From: Dolomedes plantarius
Lineage: Eukaryota; Arthropoda; Arachnida; Araneae; Dolomedidae
Direction: 5' to 3'
NCBI GenBank assembly: GCA_907164885.2
Contig: OU015490.1
Coordinates: forward strand, 230,933,891 to 230,997,890
Length of the DNA stretch: 64,000 bases
The notes beneath the pieces were generated by a model. The model was not told where the DNA came from. It was given only the letters and a program-made list of their open reading frames with translations, and made no database searches. Shown here one piece after another: positions 45,537-59,246 of the stretch. The translations under genes were made by a program, and so were the position numbers. Position 1 is the first letter of the stretch, and each line of letters begins with the position of its first letter.

Positions 45537-46941
45537 TGCTGGCCACTGTAAATGCAACACCCTGAAGGAAACATGCAAATAACATGAAATTTACAACATG
45601 CATTAGCGGAGGTGAGATATGCAAATGATTAGAATTTCAGCGCAGACGCGCATCACGCGCGCCTGTGGCACCACTTCAAAGCGCTATTTAAGGCTTGGAG
45701 ATTTCGACGATTTCAAGTTCGGCAATTGTGTTTTTCTTGTGTTTTTTCAAAAAAACGATCAATTATGCCTCGTCGATAACAGCGATCATCTTTTGATTAA
45801 GTATCCGAGTTCGACAGAGGAAGGATAGTGGCCTACCGAGATTGTGGATTATCTTTCAGGGAAATCGGTAGTCGTGTTGGACGAAACCAAACAACTGTAA
45901 TGCGGATATGTGATCGTTGGATGCAGGAGGGTACGACGGACCGGCGTGTTCAATCGCATCCACCTCAGCGCACCACTTCACGTGATAACAGGCAAATTGT
46001 GTGCATGGCAGTGACGGATCGCTCAGTCACATCACGAACCATAGCACAGCACATGCAGTCTGTAACGCATTATCCAGTGTCTGCGCGTACCATTCAACGC
46101 CGTTTACAGCAGATTGGTCTGTCCGCAAGACGTCCATTGCTTTGTCTACCCTTGATGCAGAACCACAGACGCCTCCGCCGCCAATAGTGCGATGACAGAA
46201 GGATGTGGACGGCAGAATGGAATGAAATTGTCTTTACTGACGTGTCACGCTTCTGTCTGCAACACCACGATGGTCGCATTCGAGTCTGGAGACACCATGA
46301 AGAGAGGATGCTGAACAGCTGCGTTATGCACCGCCACACCGGTCCTTCACCGGGTATTATGGTATGGGGCGGTATTGGATATCACTCTCGCACACCTCTA
46401 GTACGCATTGCCGGTACTTTAAACAGCCAGCGCTACATATCCGAGGAGTTGGAGCCAGTTGTCCTTCCTTACCTTCAGGGCTTGCCCACAGCCATATTTC
46501 AACAGGATAATGCGCGACCACACATGGCACGCATTGTCCAACCGTTCTTCGTCAATCGCCAGATTGAATTGCTTCCCTGGCCGCCTCGCTCTCCGGATCT
46601 TTCGCCGATAGAAAACATGTGGTCCATGGTTGCTCTACGATTGACCCAGATTCCATCTCCAGCTGCCACAGCAGATCAACTTTGGCAACGTGTGGAAGCT
46701 GCTTGGTCTGCTGTACCCCAAGAACATATCCAAAGTCTCTTTGAATCAATGCCGAGGCGTGTGGCAGCGGTGATCTCCAACAATGGCGGCTACTCTGACT
46801 ACTGATTTTGGCAGGAACCACACTTCACAGAAGTCTATAAATTTAATCATTTGATACTTGGTCAACATGTTATCTACAAAATAAATTTTGTTGAGATATC
46901 TCTTGTCTTTCTTGGTGTTGCAATTTGGGTGGCCAGCAGTG
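45534..46941 (+). mobile_element. Tc1-like element, CACTGCTGGCCA-type TIR (1408 bp), inactive
   Basis: Left end CACTGCTGGCCACTGTAAAT at 45534 and the reversed right end CACTGCTGGCCACCCAAATT at 46941, with TA on both sides; both flanks are TA arrays. In opposite orientation, it is nearly the same sequence as 40201-41610. Confidence 0.92.
45765..46805 (+). pseudogene. Tc1-like DD34E transposase, 346 codons with three stops
   Basis: Same length (1041 bases) as the copy at 40337-41377, with substitutions only. Stops lie at codon 5 (Lys in the sister copy), codon 12 (Gln in the sister copy) and near 46188 after LRRQ. Catalytic region: FTDVSRF (the Glu after the first Asp is Val), FQQDNARPH and LSPIENMW. 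Keeps the Trp lost in the sister copy. Not functional. Confidence 0.9.
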
Positions 46942-46965
46942 TATATATATATATATATATATATA

Positions 46966-48511
<1,546 letters not shown>

Positions 48512-48904
48512 CTGGGGGAGGGTTGTGACACCCCACCCCGGTTAAACATGTTTTGTGCCAGGCAACACTCCCGAAGGCCGGCTATAACACCAAGCCAGTT
48601 AGAAACAATTATGAAGAAAAAAAATTTAGATGAATCTGATAAGTTGAACCATATAATTTTAATTATAGAGTAATCTAAAACATAAATACAAGATGAATAG
48701 TGTTTAAACCTTTTAATATAGAAAAATCATAATACTAAGATACAGAAGTAAAATAACACTAATCAACTAAATAATTGCACATTAACAAATACACTACAAA
48801 AAAATTGAGATACTAAAATACTTAACTCCACTCCAAGCAAGAGTCACGAATCTCATTGCACACTCATTTTTTTAGACATAGTAGGGATTATTATTGCCGT
48901 ATTA

Positions 48905-49870
48905 GGGAAACTTTTGGTGTTGCCAACTTATGTTAAAACGATTCTCGAAATCTTTATTGTCTAAATTAAAAAACTGGATGAGAATTGACACGACGAAATT
49001 AACAGTAAAACCCTTGTCTATGGCTAAAGCTATGAATTTATTTATACTGACGTCCATAGTTTTTGTGTTTGAATGTAAACGTTGGCAACTTATTAACTGG
49101 TTAGTAACTTTATTAAGTGTAATATTTAAATGTAGAGCATTATTCCTATTCATAATCCTGACAGTTTAAAAGTTGTAAAATTCTCGTTTATCATATAGAC
49201 TGCATGATATTATATTTAGATTAACATTTAAACTCAAGTCCAAAAATACCAAATTGCCATCGCTATCTTTATCAGTCTCCACCAATTTAAGATTTTCAGG
49301 GAAAAATTAATATCTATTGCATTTAAGTTCTCATTAAAACATATGAGTATATTGTCTACATATCTGAAAAACATAAGTTCATTAAGAATCATAACTCCTC
49401 TTTCGTAAAAGAGAAGGTAAATATCTGCTAAAGCAGATGTGCATCCTCCATCGGTATTCCATGTATTTGCTTATAGAAGTTTCTACCATTAAATAGTATT
49501 GTTTCATTACGTTCTAGGTCTAGTATCGCACAATATTTATTTTCAGTTATATATGTTTTTAAATCATATTGTTCATATAAACCAAGTTACTATAGAGATC
49601 TTTTAGATTGAAAGAATTGAAAAGATCCGTAAAATCGTAGCTTTTAACGTCAGTTATATATCCTTTACCTTTTATCTGTTTAACTATTTCTAAGCTATTA
49701 TTTATGAAATAGCAACCTTCTTTACTAATTTTTTTATAAAATATTTTAAGTATATTTAAAAGTTTATTATTAGCAAGCGTTAAGTACGTATTGCAGCCCA
49801 CAGTTAAAGTTTTAAATTTAACCGGTGACTTATGAAATTTAGGGATTAAGACTAAATAGGGAAACTTTAG
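48905..49870 (-). pseudogene. Reverse transcriptase fragment (non-LTR or Penelope-like), decayed
   Basis: On the minus strand, from the TA array at 49.87 kb, LVLIPKFHKSPVKFKTLTVG, SKEGCYFINNSLEIV and SYDFTDLFNSFNLKDLYSNL are readable; the SYDFTDLF stretch is probably RT motif A. Further on, FYKQIHGIPM (motif B-like) and FRYVDNIL (YxDD box with the second Asp as Asn) appear in shifted frames. The last part encodes SINKFIALAIDKGF. The class is uncertain: the PKxHK motif occurs in Penelope-like and some other RTs. Several stops and frameshifts. Confidence 0.55.

Positions 49871-49873
<3 letters not shown>

Positions 49874-49932
<59 letters not shown>
49874..49932. repeat. (TA)n array abutting a mariner-like element
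   Basis: About 58 bases of TA that end precisely at the terminus CAAAGACTGTTCG of the next element. Confidence 0.95.
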
Positions 49933-49934
<2 letters not shown>

Positions 49935-51234
49935 AAGACTGTTCGCACATTTTTTAGACGATTTTGGTAAGCGGTAATAAAAAATCGCTTGCTGCAAAAG
50001 AAATAATTGCAATTGTACTATTTTTTTAAAAGTCAAAATTATTGTCTGCGGCTTGAAAGTTTTGTTTTTATTCAAAATGGCGTTTTTAACAAAGCAGTGG
50101 TTCAAAGGCTACATTATACTCTTTCCGAAGAGAAATATGCATACTCCGTTATCCAAAAACGATGTGAGAGTCATGGTTTTCTGATATCTGAAGCGTCGAT
50201 AGGTAATATCGTCAACAAGAAAGGAAAAAAAAACGTCAAATTGGAGCCTAAAGTGGAACAAAAATTCCAAACAAGTATCCAAGGAAAAAACGGACATCTT
50301 CGACTATTGAAAAGGAAAGTTGTTTAATGTTAAAAGAAAATCCCCCTAGTCAAAGGACAGTTCCAAAATCATTAAAATGTTCGGTATCCACTGTAAACAA
50401 AATGATAAACGTTGATTTAAATCTTAAAAAAGCGAAAAAAAGCAATGTGCATCGTCTTCTTCCAAATCATATCGCTGAAAGCAGGACACGCTGCAGAATT
50501 CTATATGAGAAACACTTATCCAAAGAAAAATGGAAAATAATTGTCATAGAAGATGAATCATGGGTGTATTTAAATGATTGCAACAAAAAAGAGCCATTTA
50601 TTATCATAAAAGGGGAGAAAAAAATTTAAGTACATAGTTCAAAGAATCGAAAGAAAGTTTTTCTAAGGGATTCATGATTGTTGCTGGTTTTTCTTATAAT
50701 GGCAAGTTAAAAATAAAGACAGTGGAAAAAAATGTCAAGATTAACTCCAAATACTATCAGGAACATATTTTATCGCCAATTTTTCTGAATGAAATATCAT
50801 CGCTTTACCCACAGTGCCATCAATCTGTGAGACTCCATCAGGACAAGGCTAGCAGTCACACATCAAAATCCACTGTAAATTTCCTAAAAGAAATGGAACA
50901 AAAAACTGGTATCAAGGCCATACCCTTCACTGATATCCCTACTATTTCTCCCGATGTATCACCTATAGATTTTTGTGCTTTCGGACTTTTAAAATCTGCA
51001 TTATCCAAAAGTCGTCCCAAAACCCTTACAGGACTCTGGAAAGCTGTTCAGGAGGAATGGGATAGAATACCTCTTCTGACACTTCAAAAGGCATTATTCT
51101 CCTGGAAATTGCGGTGTCGAAAGATAGTTCAGAATAAGGGATGTCATATAGAACATATAAAACACAAGAATTTTATGTAATTTAGTTTTGTTAATACAAT
51201 ATACATCGTCTAAAAAATGTGTGAACAGTCTCTG
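49933..51234 (+). mobile_element. DD41D mariner-like element, copy 1 (1302 bp), inactive
   Basis: Left end CAAAGACTGTTCGCACATTT at 49933; reversed right end CAGAGACTGTTCACACATTT ending at 51234; identity continues through TTTTAGACGAT. TA flanks both ends. Nearly the same sequence as 52310-53614. Confidence 0.9.
50078..51180 (+). pseudogene. DD41D-type transposase, copy 1, frameshifted
   Basis: The start region reads MAFLTKQW at 50078 and then shifts to a frame with SEEKYAYSVIQKRCESHGF, an HTH-like segment. Next piece: LMLKENPPSQRTVPKSLKCS, then EDESWVYLNDCN (first Asp). A 6-A run where copy 2 has 7 shifts the frame. The long last piece (50674-51180) has MIVAGFSYNGKLKI, HQDKASSHTSKST (second Asp) and SPIDFCAFGLLK (third Asp). 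By count 41 residues separate the second and third Asp, as in the rosa/Visitor groups of Tc1/mariner. Ends KHKNFM. Confidence 0.8.
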
Positions 51235-52265
51235 TATATATAACCCCCTTAATGGCCGTTCTTATAAAGGGGGTATGAAATTTCCAGTTCTAAAGAGGGA
51301 ATCGGAAAACTGGTCCCCATAGGCTAAAAGTTAAGTAAAAAATGTCTAAGAATATTTTTTTAATTGATATGTTTTAAAAATATTTATGTAATATACAAAA
51401 AATAATTGAAATTCCATTTAAAATTCAAGCAGCTGAGGAATCGCCATAGAAACGGCTGAATATTCAATAGAGAAAATGTAGCTCAGCAAAAATATCAATG
51501 AATGAAATGTATTCCAACAAATCGCTCTGAATCCGAACTCGAATAGAATATGCATTCAAAACCTCTTTGTAAAATTTTAATGTTTAATCGATTGAAAAAA
51601 AAATCAAAGCTTTTAGAAGAAGCATGTCGTTGTATGACTTTACTTTGTGGATGGCATACAAATTTTATTACAGCGAAAAAATCGATTGCTGTAGTTTCGA
51701 TTTTTAGGAAACGGAATGAAATATCCTTTTTTCAGGCCATGAATAGCATTTTCAGGTACAAGAAACACGCATTTTTTATATACCCATAAAAATGCGCACC
51801 GCTTGTGTAGATCGATACTAAAGGTTATTATTTCTACTATTGTCAAAATATTGCACTTAGTAGACTACTGGATTCGAGATTAGGGGTAGTAGAATTGAAT
51901 CTTGAAAACTACAAACGGACGTAACAAAATATATTTTGTTCTTTACTTTCCTTGCCGACTATATACCAGCATTTTACAAAACCTTGTACATATGATAAAC
52001 ATATATATATTCTCTCACTCTTTTCAACTACATCATATCTTAAAAATCGGCAATTTTAAGTTTTGCCTGTTTTAAGAATGCCCTGAAATAGTAGTATATC
52101 CCTACACGATCATCGTATCTCACCGCTCAATATTTAGCCGCTAGAGAACAGAATTATTATAACAGAATATTTATTGTTTTTACACTTTTATTCACTTTAA
52201 AAAGCTAAACCCCACTCCTGAAACATAATGTTTTTTTGAGATATGACGTTGTTGAAAGGAGTGAG
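51235..52265. other. No gene recognised
   Basis: AT-rich sequence between the two DD41D copies. The 79-codon ORF at 51550-51789 has no recognisable motif or supporting context. Confidence 0.5.
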
Positions 52266-52268
52266 CTG

Positions 52269-52309
<41 letters not shown>

Positions 52310-52313
<4 letters not shown>

Positions 52314-53610
52314 GGCTGTTCGCACATTTTTCAGACGATTTTGGTAAGCGGTAATAAAAAATCGTTTGCTGCAAAAGAAATAATTGCAATTGTACTATGT
52401 TTTTAAAATTCAAAATTATCGTCTACGGCTTGAAAGTTTTTTTAAAATTAAAAATGACGTTTTAAACAAAGCAGTGGATCGAAGGCTACATTTATGCTCT
52501 TTCCGAAGAGAAATATGCATACTCCGTTATCCAAAAACGATGTGAGAGTCATGGTTTTGTGATATATAAACCGTCGATAGGTAATATCGTCAACGAGAAA
52601 GGAAAAAAAAACGTCAAATTGGAGCCTCAAGTGGGACAAAAATTCCAAACAAGTATCCAAGGAAAAAACGGACATCTTCGACTATTGCAAAGGTACGTTG
52701 TTTAATGTTAAAAGAAAATCCCCCTAGTCAAAGGACAGTAGCAAAATCATTCAAATGTTCGGTGTACACTGTAATCAAAATGATAAACGTTGATTTAAAT
52801 CTTAAGAAAGCGAAAAAAACGCAATGTGCATCGTCTTCTTCCAAATCATATCGCTGAACGCAGGACACGGTGCAGAATTCTATATGAGAAACACTTATCC
52901 AAAGGAAAATGGCAAACAATTGTCACAATAGATGAATCATGGGTGTATTTAAATGATTGCAACAAAAAAAGAGCCATTTATTATCATAAAAGGGGAGAAA
53001 AAAATTTAAGTACATAGTTCAAAGAATCGAAAGAAAGTTTTTCTAAGGGATTCATGATTGTTGCTGGTTTTTCTTATAATGGCAAGTTAAAAATAAAGAG
53101 AGTGGAAAAAAATGTCAAGATTAACTCCAAATACTATCAGGAACATATTTTATCGCCAATTTTTCTGAATGAAATACCATCGCTTTACCTACAGTGCCAT
53201 CAATCTGAGAGACTCCATCAAGACAAAGCTAGCAGTCACACATCAAAATCCACTGTAAATTTCCTAAAAGAAATGGAACCAAAAACTGGTATCAAGGCCA
53301 TACCCTTCACTGATATCCCTACTAAATCTCCCGATGTATCAGCTATGGATTTTTGTGCTTTCGGACTTTTAAAATCTGCATTATCCAAACGTCGTCCCAA
53401 AACCCTTACAGGACTCTGGAAAGCTGTTCAGGAGGAATGGGATAGAATACCTCTTCTGACACTTCAAAAGGCATTATTATCCTGGAATTTGCGGTGTCGA
53501 AAGATAGTTCAGAATAAGGGATGTCAAATAGAACATTTAAAACACAAGAATTTTATGTAATTTAGTTTTGTGAATACAATATACATCGTCTAAAAAATGT
53601 GTGAACAGCC

Positions 53611-53614
<4 letters not shown>
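52310..53614 (+). mobile_element. DD41D mariner-like element, copy 2 (1305 bp), inactive
   Basis: Left end CAGAGGCTGTTCGCACATTT at 52310 and reversed right end CAGAGGCTGTTCACACATTT ending at 53614. Flanked on both sides by (TA)n arrays (52270-52309 and 53615-53657). It has fewer early mutations than copy 1, so comparing the two locates the frameshifts. Confidence 0.9.
52453..53560 (+). pseudogene. DD41D-type transposase, copy 2, frameshifted
   Basis: Opens MTF at 52453 and shifts early. The HTH-like segment (SEEKYAYSVIQKRCESHGF) follows, then LMLKENPPSQRTVAKSFKCS. ORF 52826-53017 carries HRLLPNHIAERRTRCRILYE and TIDESWVYLNDCN (first Asp). A stop at 53015-53017 precedes the last piece (53054-53560) with HQDKASSHTSKST and SAMDFCAFGLLK. 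Spacing between the second and third Asp is 41 residues, as in copy 1. Ends KHKNFM. Confidence 0.8.
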
Positions 53615-53657
<43 letters not shown>

Positions 53658-53661
<4 letters not shown>

Positions 53662-54253
53662 ATCTTCAGTATTTTCAAAGCCATTAAACCTTAAAAATAT
53701 TTCACAATAGCAGTCTTTTCCTTACTCTTGTAAATTATTTTTATAACTCTTGCTTCCTCCTTTACAAGCATCACTAAATGTAATTTACTTTAACATGCAT
53801 ATCGTTCATAATTTCTAAGCGATAATAGTGCTTTGTGAATAATAATTTTCCAAGGCCATGAAATTAAAAGTTTTCATTCAATGAAACTTATTTATGACAT
53901 TCAACTCTTTGTGCACGGTTTATTTAATGACAATTACTTACCTCAGTTCTCCGTCAAGTTTTGAAAATGAAACGCGGTTAATGCGAGTAATAACGCAAAT
54001 GTACGCTCAACGTATTATTAAATTTTAATCTGGAGCTGTTTTGGGGCTGTCTGGAGAGATATTTGCGGAAGTCTTAACTAACATTTTGTCTCTCGGATTA
54101 ATGTCTCAAATAAATAATTATTGAAATTTGTCTTCATAAACTCTTTTATTTCAGAAAAGTGGTTAAATGTATTTTTTTAAATAAAAATTTCCTGTTCAAA
54201 ATCTGGCACAATTTTGTTCTGGATGTATGCACATAAACCACTGATATAATTTA
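53658..54253. other. No feature recognised
   Basis: AT-rich sequence with no coding or repeat structure that I could support. Confidence 0.5.
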
Positions 54254-54256
54254 AAG

Positions 54257-54584
<328 letters not shown>

Positions 54585-55256
54585 AGAGATTTTTAAGAGG
54601 TTAAACTTTCAAAAAGAGGAGTTCTTCTAGAGAAGATCGGAATTAAAACGGTAAATGCCATGATTATTCATATTCGATTAGATCATGCTGGTCTATGAAT
54701 GAATAAGCTATAGAAGCTATTAATAGATTTGAATGGCCTTGGGGGAAATCGAGATGAAAATCGCAGGTTTCATGGCTTAGAGAGTTATTTTTAGAGTTTA
54801 GAAAGCATTTAGCGCAAAAAAACTGCGAATCTCAGCAAAGAGGATTCTAGAACTTTCCATGAAAGACGAAACAAGTATTGGAAGTCGGGATTGAAAATAC
54901 AAAGAACTTCAGAGACATGTAGACTTTCAGAGCAGCATGATGTGTCCGTCATGGGGACGAAACGATTCGCGATTGAGATGAATGGCGAGATGCTTTTAAT
55001 ATCGTAAATAGAGTTTTAAGCTTGATAATTGAATTAGTGAAACGATAATTTAAGAATGGAGTCGAGAAAATTTAGGTTTGCAAATAAAGATATTTCGGAA
55101 AATTAAAGAAGACTGTTTCTTGACACTCGGATCATGATGACTGACTGGTCATGATGACACCTTGAAAGATTAATATTCTGGTCCATCGACCTCAACAACA
55201 AAATTGACAAGCTGGTGAATTGGATGTTTTAGGAAGGGCGTGACGACGCGTCCGTG

Positions 55257-55317
<61 letters not shown>

Positions 55318-55321
<4 letters not shown>

Positions 55322-55589
55322 CTCGGTGGCGTAGTGGTAAAAAGCTGCCATCCCATAGGTCCAGGGCTCGATCCTGAGACTGGGCAAGGTCGACTCAGCC
55401 TTTCATCCATTTTATGGGTCGATAAAATGAGGACCAAGCATGCTTGGGAAGTAAACTCTGGGGATCCCACGTCAGGTTGACCACCGGGCTAAGACATATG
55501 CTGTATGGCACCCCGAGCTCACGGTCAAGAAAGCAGAGATGGGTACCGCCGGCAACGGTCCACATCGGACTGTTGCGCCGTGAGTTTAG

Positions 55590-55590
<1 letters not shown>
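55318..55590 (+). repeat. tRNA-derived SINE with a conserved-core-like domain
   Basis: A box TGGCGTAGTGG at 55327-55337 and B box GGGCTCGATCC at 55364-55374 give a clear pol III promoter about 38 bases apart. The next part, 'tcgactcagcctttcatcc' then 'gggtcgataaaatgaggacc' and 'gcttgggaagtaaactctgg', resembles the central domain I remember from cephalopod/metazoan SINEs ('ggtcgataaattaagtacc...actggggtcgat'). The tail merges into (TA)n at 55591-55656; another TA array (55258-55317) lies upstream. Confidence 0.75.
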
Positions 55591-55659
<69 letters not shown>

Positions 55660-55769
55660 TTGTTGTAAATAAATGTACATGCGCTCTATTGCTGCTTCAA
55701 GTATGTTTACTTTGTGTTAAATACTGTTAATTTACTGTCACTGATCGTTATATTTCAATACATGACCTT

Positions 55770-56160
55770 TTGGATAAATTTTCTAGAATTTTGGCGAGCG
55801 CTGTAGGAAATTTGGTGACATTTTGGGAATGGGTGGCCGGGAAAACTATGAGATTTCTCCTACGTGTCGTGATTATTGAGTTCTGATTTTTTTCTCCATT
55901 CCTAGAACAATCGAGAATGTCGCTTACGTTATATAAGCATGACGAACTCATCTCCAAAGTGAAGATCCATCCATTTCTTAGTTGAAACTCCGCTTCTCTA
56001 TGTGAACTGTATGCCTGTTACCGTGCCGGAGTGTATTGTTAAATCTGAAGTGTTTTTCTGAACTTCGCTGTAGTGCTAAGTTACTGTTTGTAATGTTTCT
56101 GATCTGTTTAAGACTATAATAAAAAATGAACTTCACTCTAATCTGGAGTTGTCATTCACA
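55770..56160 (+). repeat. Possible solo LTR (weak)
   Basis: A TATATAAGCA box near 55933 is followed at about 180 bases by AATAAA (near 56121) and a 'tgtcattcaca' end. The arrangement resembles a gypsy LTR (U3 TATA, R poly(A)). No second copy or target duplication is visible, so this is tentative. 56161-57380 holds no recognisable gene. Confidence 0.25.
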
Positions 56161-57385
56161 AATGTAGTTGAACAAAATGCTACAATATTAATTGTTTTTT
56201 GTTTTTTGTTTTTTGTTGCCAATGCGGAGGCACTTGTAATGAAACATTGGCCTATACTACACCGCAATTTTACTGCCCATTTTATTACGGGGGCACCATA
56301 TAGGCGGACAGCATTACCCCCTATGAAGGGACGGCACGGACGGAAGCATTTTTCGTGGCGCCACGCCGGGATTCGATCTGACAATATTAATTTTTTACAA
56401 CTCAAATTACATTTATATTCAATGTTTCTACAACGTTGACAGTTTGCCGGAAATTTTCTTACAAAATATAATTTTAGACACACACCCCACACACATTTTC
56501 ATCTGTTATGTAGTTTAACCAATGATATATAAGCCTTGCTAACAAGGATTAACTTTTCTACTTTTAAAGCCTATTTCGTGGGATAAAAACATTTATTTAT
56601 GATCTATAAGCAGAATTCTTGGAGAAAAAGATCCATAATTCGTAGAATAACCTTTACTATTATAAAAACGTTTTATTCCGATTACCTGTTTGTATCATGA
56701 TAGTAAAGCTGTACCTCAGAATTTCCAATGTGAGGAACAATGTTATGTAAATGTTGATTTTACGATTATTTTCCCATGGAAATGTTTTAGTTTCTTCTTT
56801 TTTTATTCATGCTTAAAAATTGAGCGAAAAACAACCACGGACGGGTGTGAGTACGGATAAACAGAAAACTCTTTCTCCTGGGGTGCTAGGTAGGGAAATT
56901 CTGTGCAAATATTTATCATTGATATCCGAAAATATTGCCGACTATTTTGTTTCCAAACAATTCTCGGCGGGTCATCAAAAGATAATTTTGTAAGATTGCT
57001 TTCGTTTCGAAAACTTTAAAATTGTCACGTTCATGTATGTTTTCATAACAAAACCAGTCTTTAATTCTCATTTTTTGAACTTTCCTGTTTGTGGAAATTA
57101 TTTCCTGAAAGTTTAAAGTGAAATTTTAAAAGAGAGATAAAATTGTCAGTCATTTTGTCAAATTTTCTTTTTCTCGAGGACTTTCGGAATTCCGAAATCA
57201 CGCTAAAAATGATTCATAAAAAAGATATTGAAAGCTAAATTGTTATATAATTCTAGCATTTGGATTGATATTATGTTTGTTTATGGCCTCTACGGTTTCG
57301 TAAAATGTCATAGCATAAAGATACCAGTTTTTAATAACGGAAGAAAACTGCATAAATTTGACATTTTTACTGTATATAATCATAT

Positions 57386-57966
57386 TGTTACGAGTTAAGG
57401 GCCAACTTAGCGTGTTATCGCCAGCGTGCGATGTTTTGGAGTTCGCGTAATTTAAAACTGTGGTTTAGCACGTTCACGCGTCTACCATGGAGTAAGAAAT
57501 AAGTTCTGCTATAGGATATATTGTTAGAAAATGGTTTGGTTGTGCCGTGTGGTATCTCGGGTTTTGTTTCCTAAGTGATTAAGAGGATGGAATAAAAATT
57601 TCATTTGAAGCGTTGTTCTCGTAGCGCTAGGTTACAGATTTTTCTTCGGATGTTTTATCTTCGAGACTGACTGGGGATCTTGTTATAAAAGGATTTAAAG
57701 GTCGTAAGTTATTATTTGATAACTGTTATATGTGTTTTTAATAATATTTGTATTTAAATTCCTGAATGTGCAGCCGAATTATAGGTGCTGGAATTTGTTG
57801 ACTTCCAGCGAAGATTTGTTATATTATTTTTGCCTACTACTGCAAGAAATAAAAAAAAAACTGTTTTTTAAAAATCTCTATTTTTCATTTGCGGTAACTG
57901 GCATATTTATTTCTGTTATTAAAATTCACTTGTAAAATTATCTTTCCGTACCACGGATTTGGTACA
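57386..57966 (+). repeat. Gypsy 5' LTR (581 bp)
   Basis: Starts TGTTACGAGTTAAG and ends GGTACA. Its first about 195 bases match 62966-63161. It ends four bases before the TGGTGTCAGG primer-binding site. The TTAA at 57579-57582 marks the site where the 3' LTR is broken. Confidence 0.85.
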
Positions 57967-57970
57967 ATTT

Positions 57971-57990
57971 TGGTGTCAGGAGTGGGGTTA
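57971..57990 (+). other. Gypsy primer-binding site
   Basis: TGGTGTCAGGAGTGGGGTT directly after the LTR and an ATTT spacer. TGGTGTCAGAAGTGGG-type sites are common in arthropod gypsy elements. The 5' TGG pairs with a tRNA CCA end. Confidence 0.8.
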
Positions 57991-58001
57991 ATTTTAAGTA
58001 A

Positions 58002-59246
58002 ATGCCAGTTATCCGAAAAATGGAGGAACAGCTAAAATTAATTCTAGATTCGATGGCGAAGAGTTTTGGTAGAGTTGACGAAAGCCAGAATTTGCTCGCC
58101 AACAAATTAGAAACAAAAATTGGCGAAAGCCAGAATTTACTCGCCAACCAGTTAGAATTAAAAATTGGCGAAAGCCAGAAATTGCTCGCCAATCAATTAG
58201 AAGTTAAAATTGGCGAAAGCCAGAGATAGCTCGCGAAGAAGTTCGAAACAGGTGGCGAAATTAACGAGAGCCAGGAACAGTTAAAAACATCATGGGCGAG
58301 AAATTTAATGAATTAGAAGAACGCGTTGGAACTATTGAGTCGAAACTTAAGACGGCGGTTGAAACTGTGGAACGCGTCAGCTCTATAAAGTCAATGCTCA
58401 AGGCTACGGTTGAGACCGTTGAACAGAAAATTAGAGAAGCCGTCAGTAAACAAATAATCGGCTTAGTGAAAAAGTTCGCGGAAGAGTCAGAGCCAGTTAC
58501 TGTACCTTGCTACACTGACACTAGTGTAGAGGAAGCGTACCCGGTGTCAAAATCGTCCCGCCCTGCCGTAAAAGTGTCTACCTACGACGGCAAAACGTCT
58601 TGGCAGGTGTTTAAAACACAGTTTAATATGGCGTCGACTGCCAATGGCTGGGATATCGCAATGCAAGCTTGCCAATTGGCTACTTCACTCCGTGGCGAGA
58701 CTGCCGATGTGCTGAAAACCATCACAGTAGAAAAATAATTAAATTTTGAGGCCTTGTCGAGTGCTCTCGAAATGCGTTTTGGCGAGAAATGCCGTAAAGA
58801 GTATAGTCACTTACATCTTTAGTCCCGCCAACAGAAATCAACAGAGATACTTCAAGAACTCGCCTCAGCTATTGAGGGTTTAGCTCAATTAGTTTTCCCG
58901 GTATGTCCGATGGAAGTGAGAGATAACTTAGCTTTGGAATACTTTGTCAACGCCATACGCGATCCGGAGAGTCAAAGGGCTCTTAGAATGGCGGACATCA
59001 AAGACTTGAAGTCAGCTTTGGTGTACGCAATGAAGCACGAGTCCGCACAGAGAGCGACACGACGTGACCGTCAACTGGTGAGAGGGGTGATTGCCGCCGA
59101 AAACGACCCAATAGCCGCCCGTTTAGAAGAAATAGAAAAATGAATCGGCGCCTTGGCAGGATTGAATTCGAATATGCCGCCAAGTAGAAATTCAAAGAAG
59201 TGCTGGACCTGCGGGCGTGAGGGGCACCTCAAAAGGAATTGCCTAG
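58002..59246 (+). pseudogene. gag: Gypsy gag pseudogene with coiled-coil repeats and one zinc knuckle
   Basis: Opens MPVIRKMEEQLKLILDSMAK. Four 45-base repeats (58080-58259) encode copies of GESQNLLANQLELKI, a heptad-like coiled coil; a TAG ends the first frame at 58227. The next frame (58292-58738) has further heptads and TYDGKTSWQVFKTQFN, the usual start of the gypsy capsid domain. A later frame (58910-59143) ends the capsid with REDRQLV-like basic sequence. A CCHC knuckle (CWTCGREGHLKRNC) is encoded at 59203-59244. At least three stops and two frameshifts break it. Confidence 0.8.

Noticed and set aside
51550..51789. 79-codon ORF between the DD41D copies
   Set aside because: No recognisable motif, and a comparable ORF exists on the other strand; consistent with chance.
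56133..56492. 119-codon minus and 96-codon plus ORFs, with 'gggattcgatctg' resembling a B box
   Set aside because: The two frames overlap each other, no recognisable domain, and no A box at the right distance for a tRNA or SINE.
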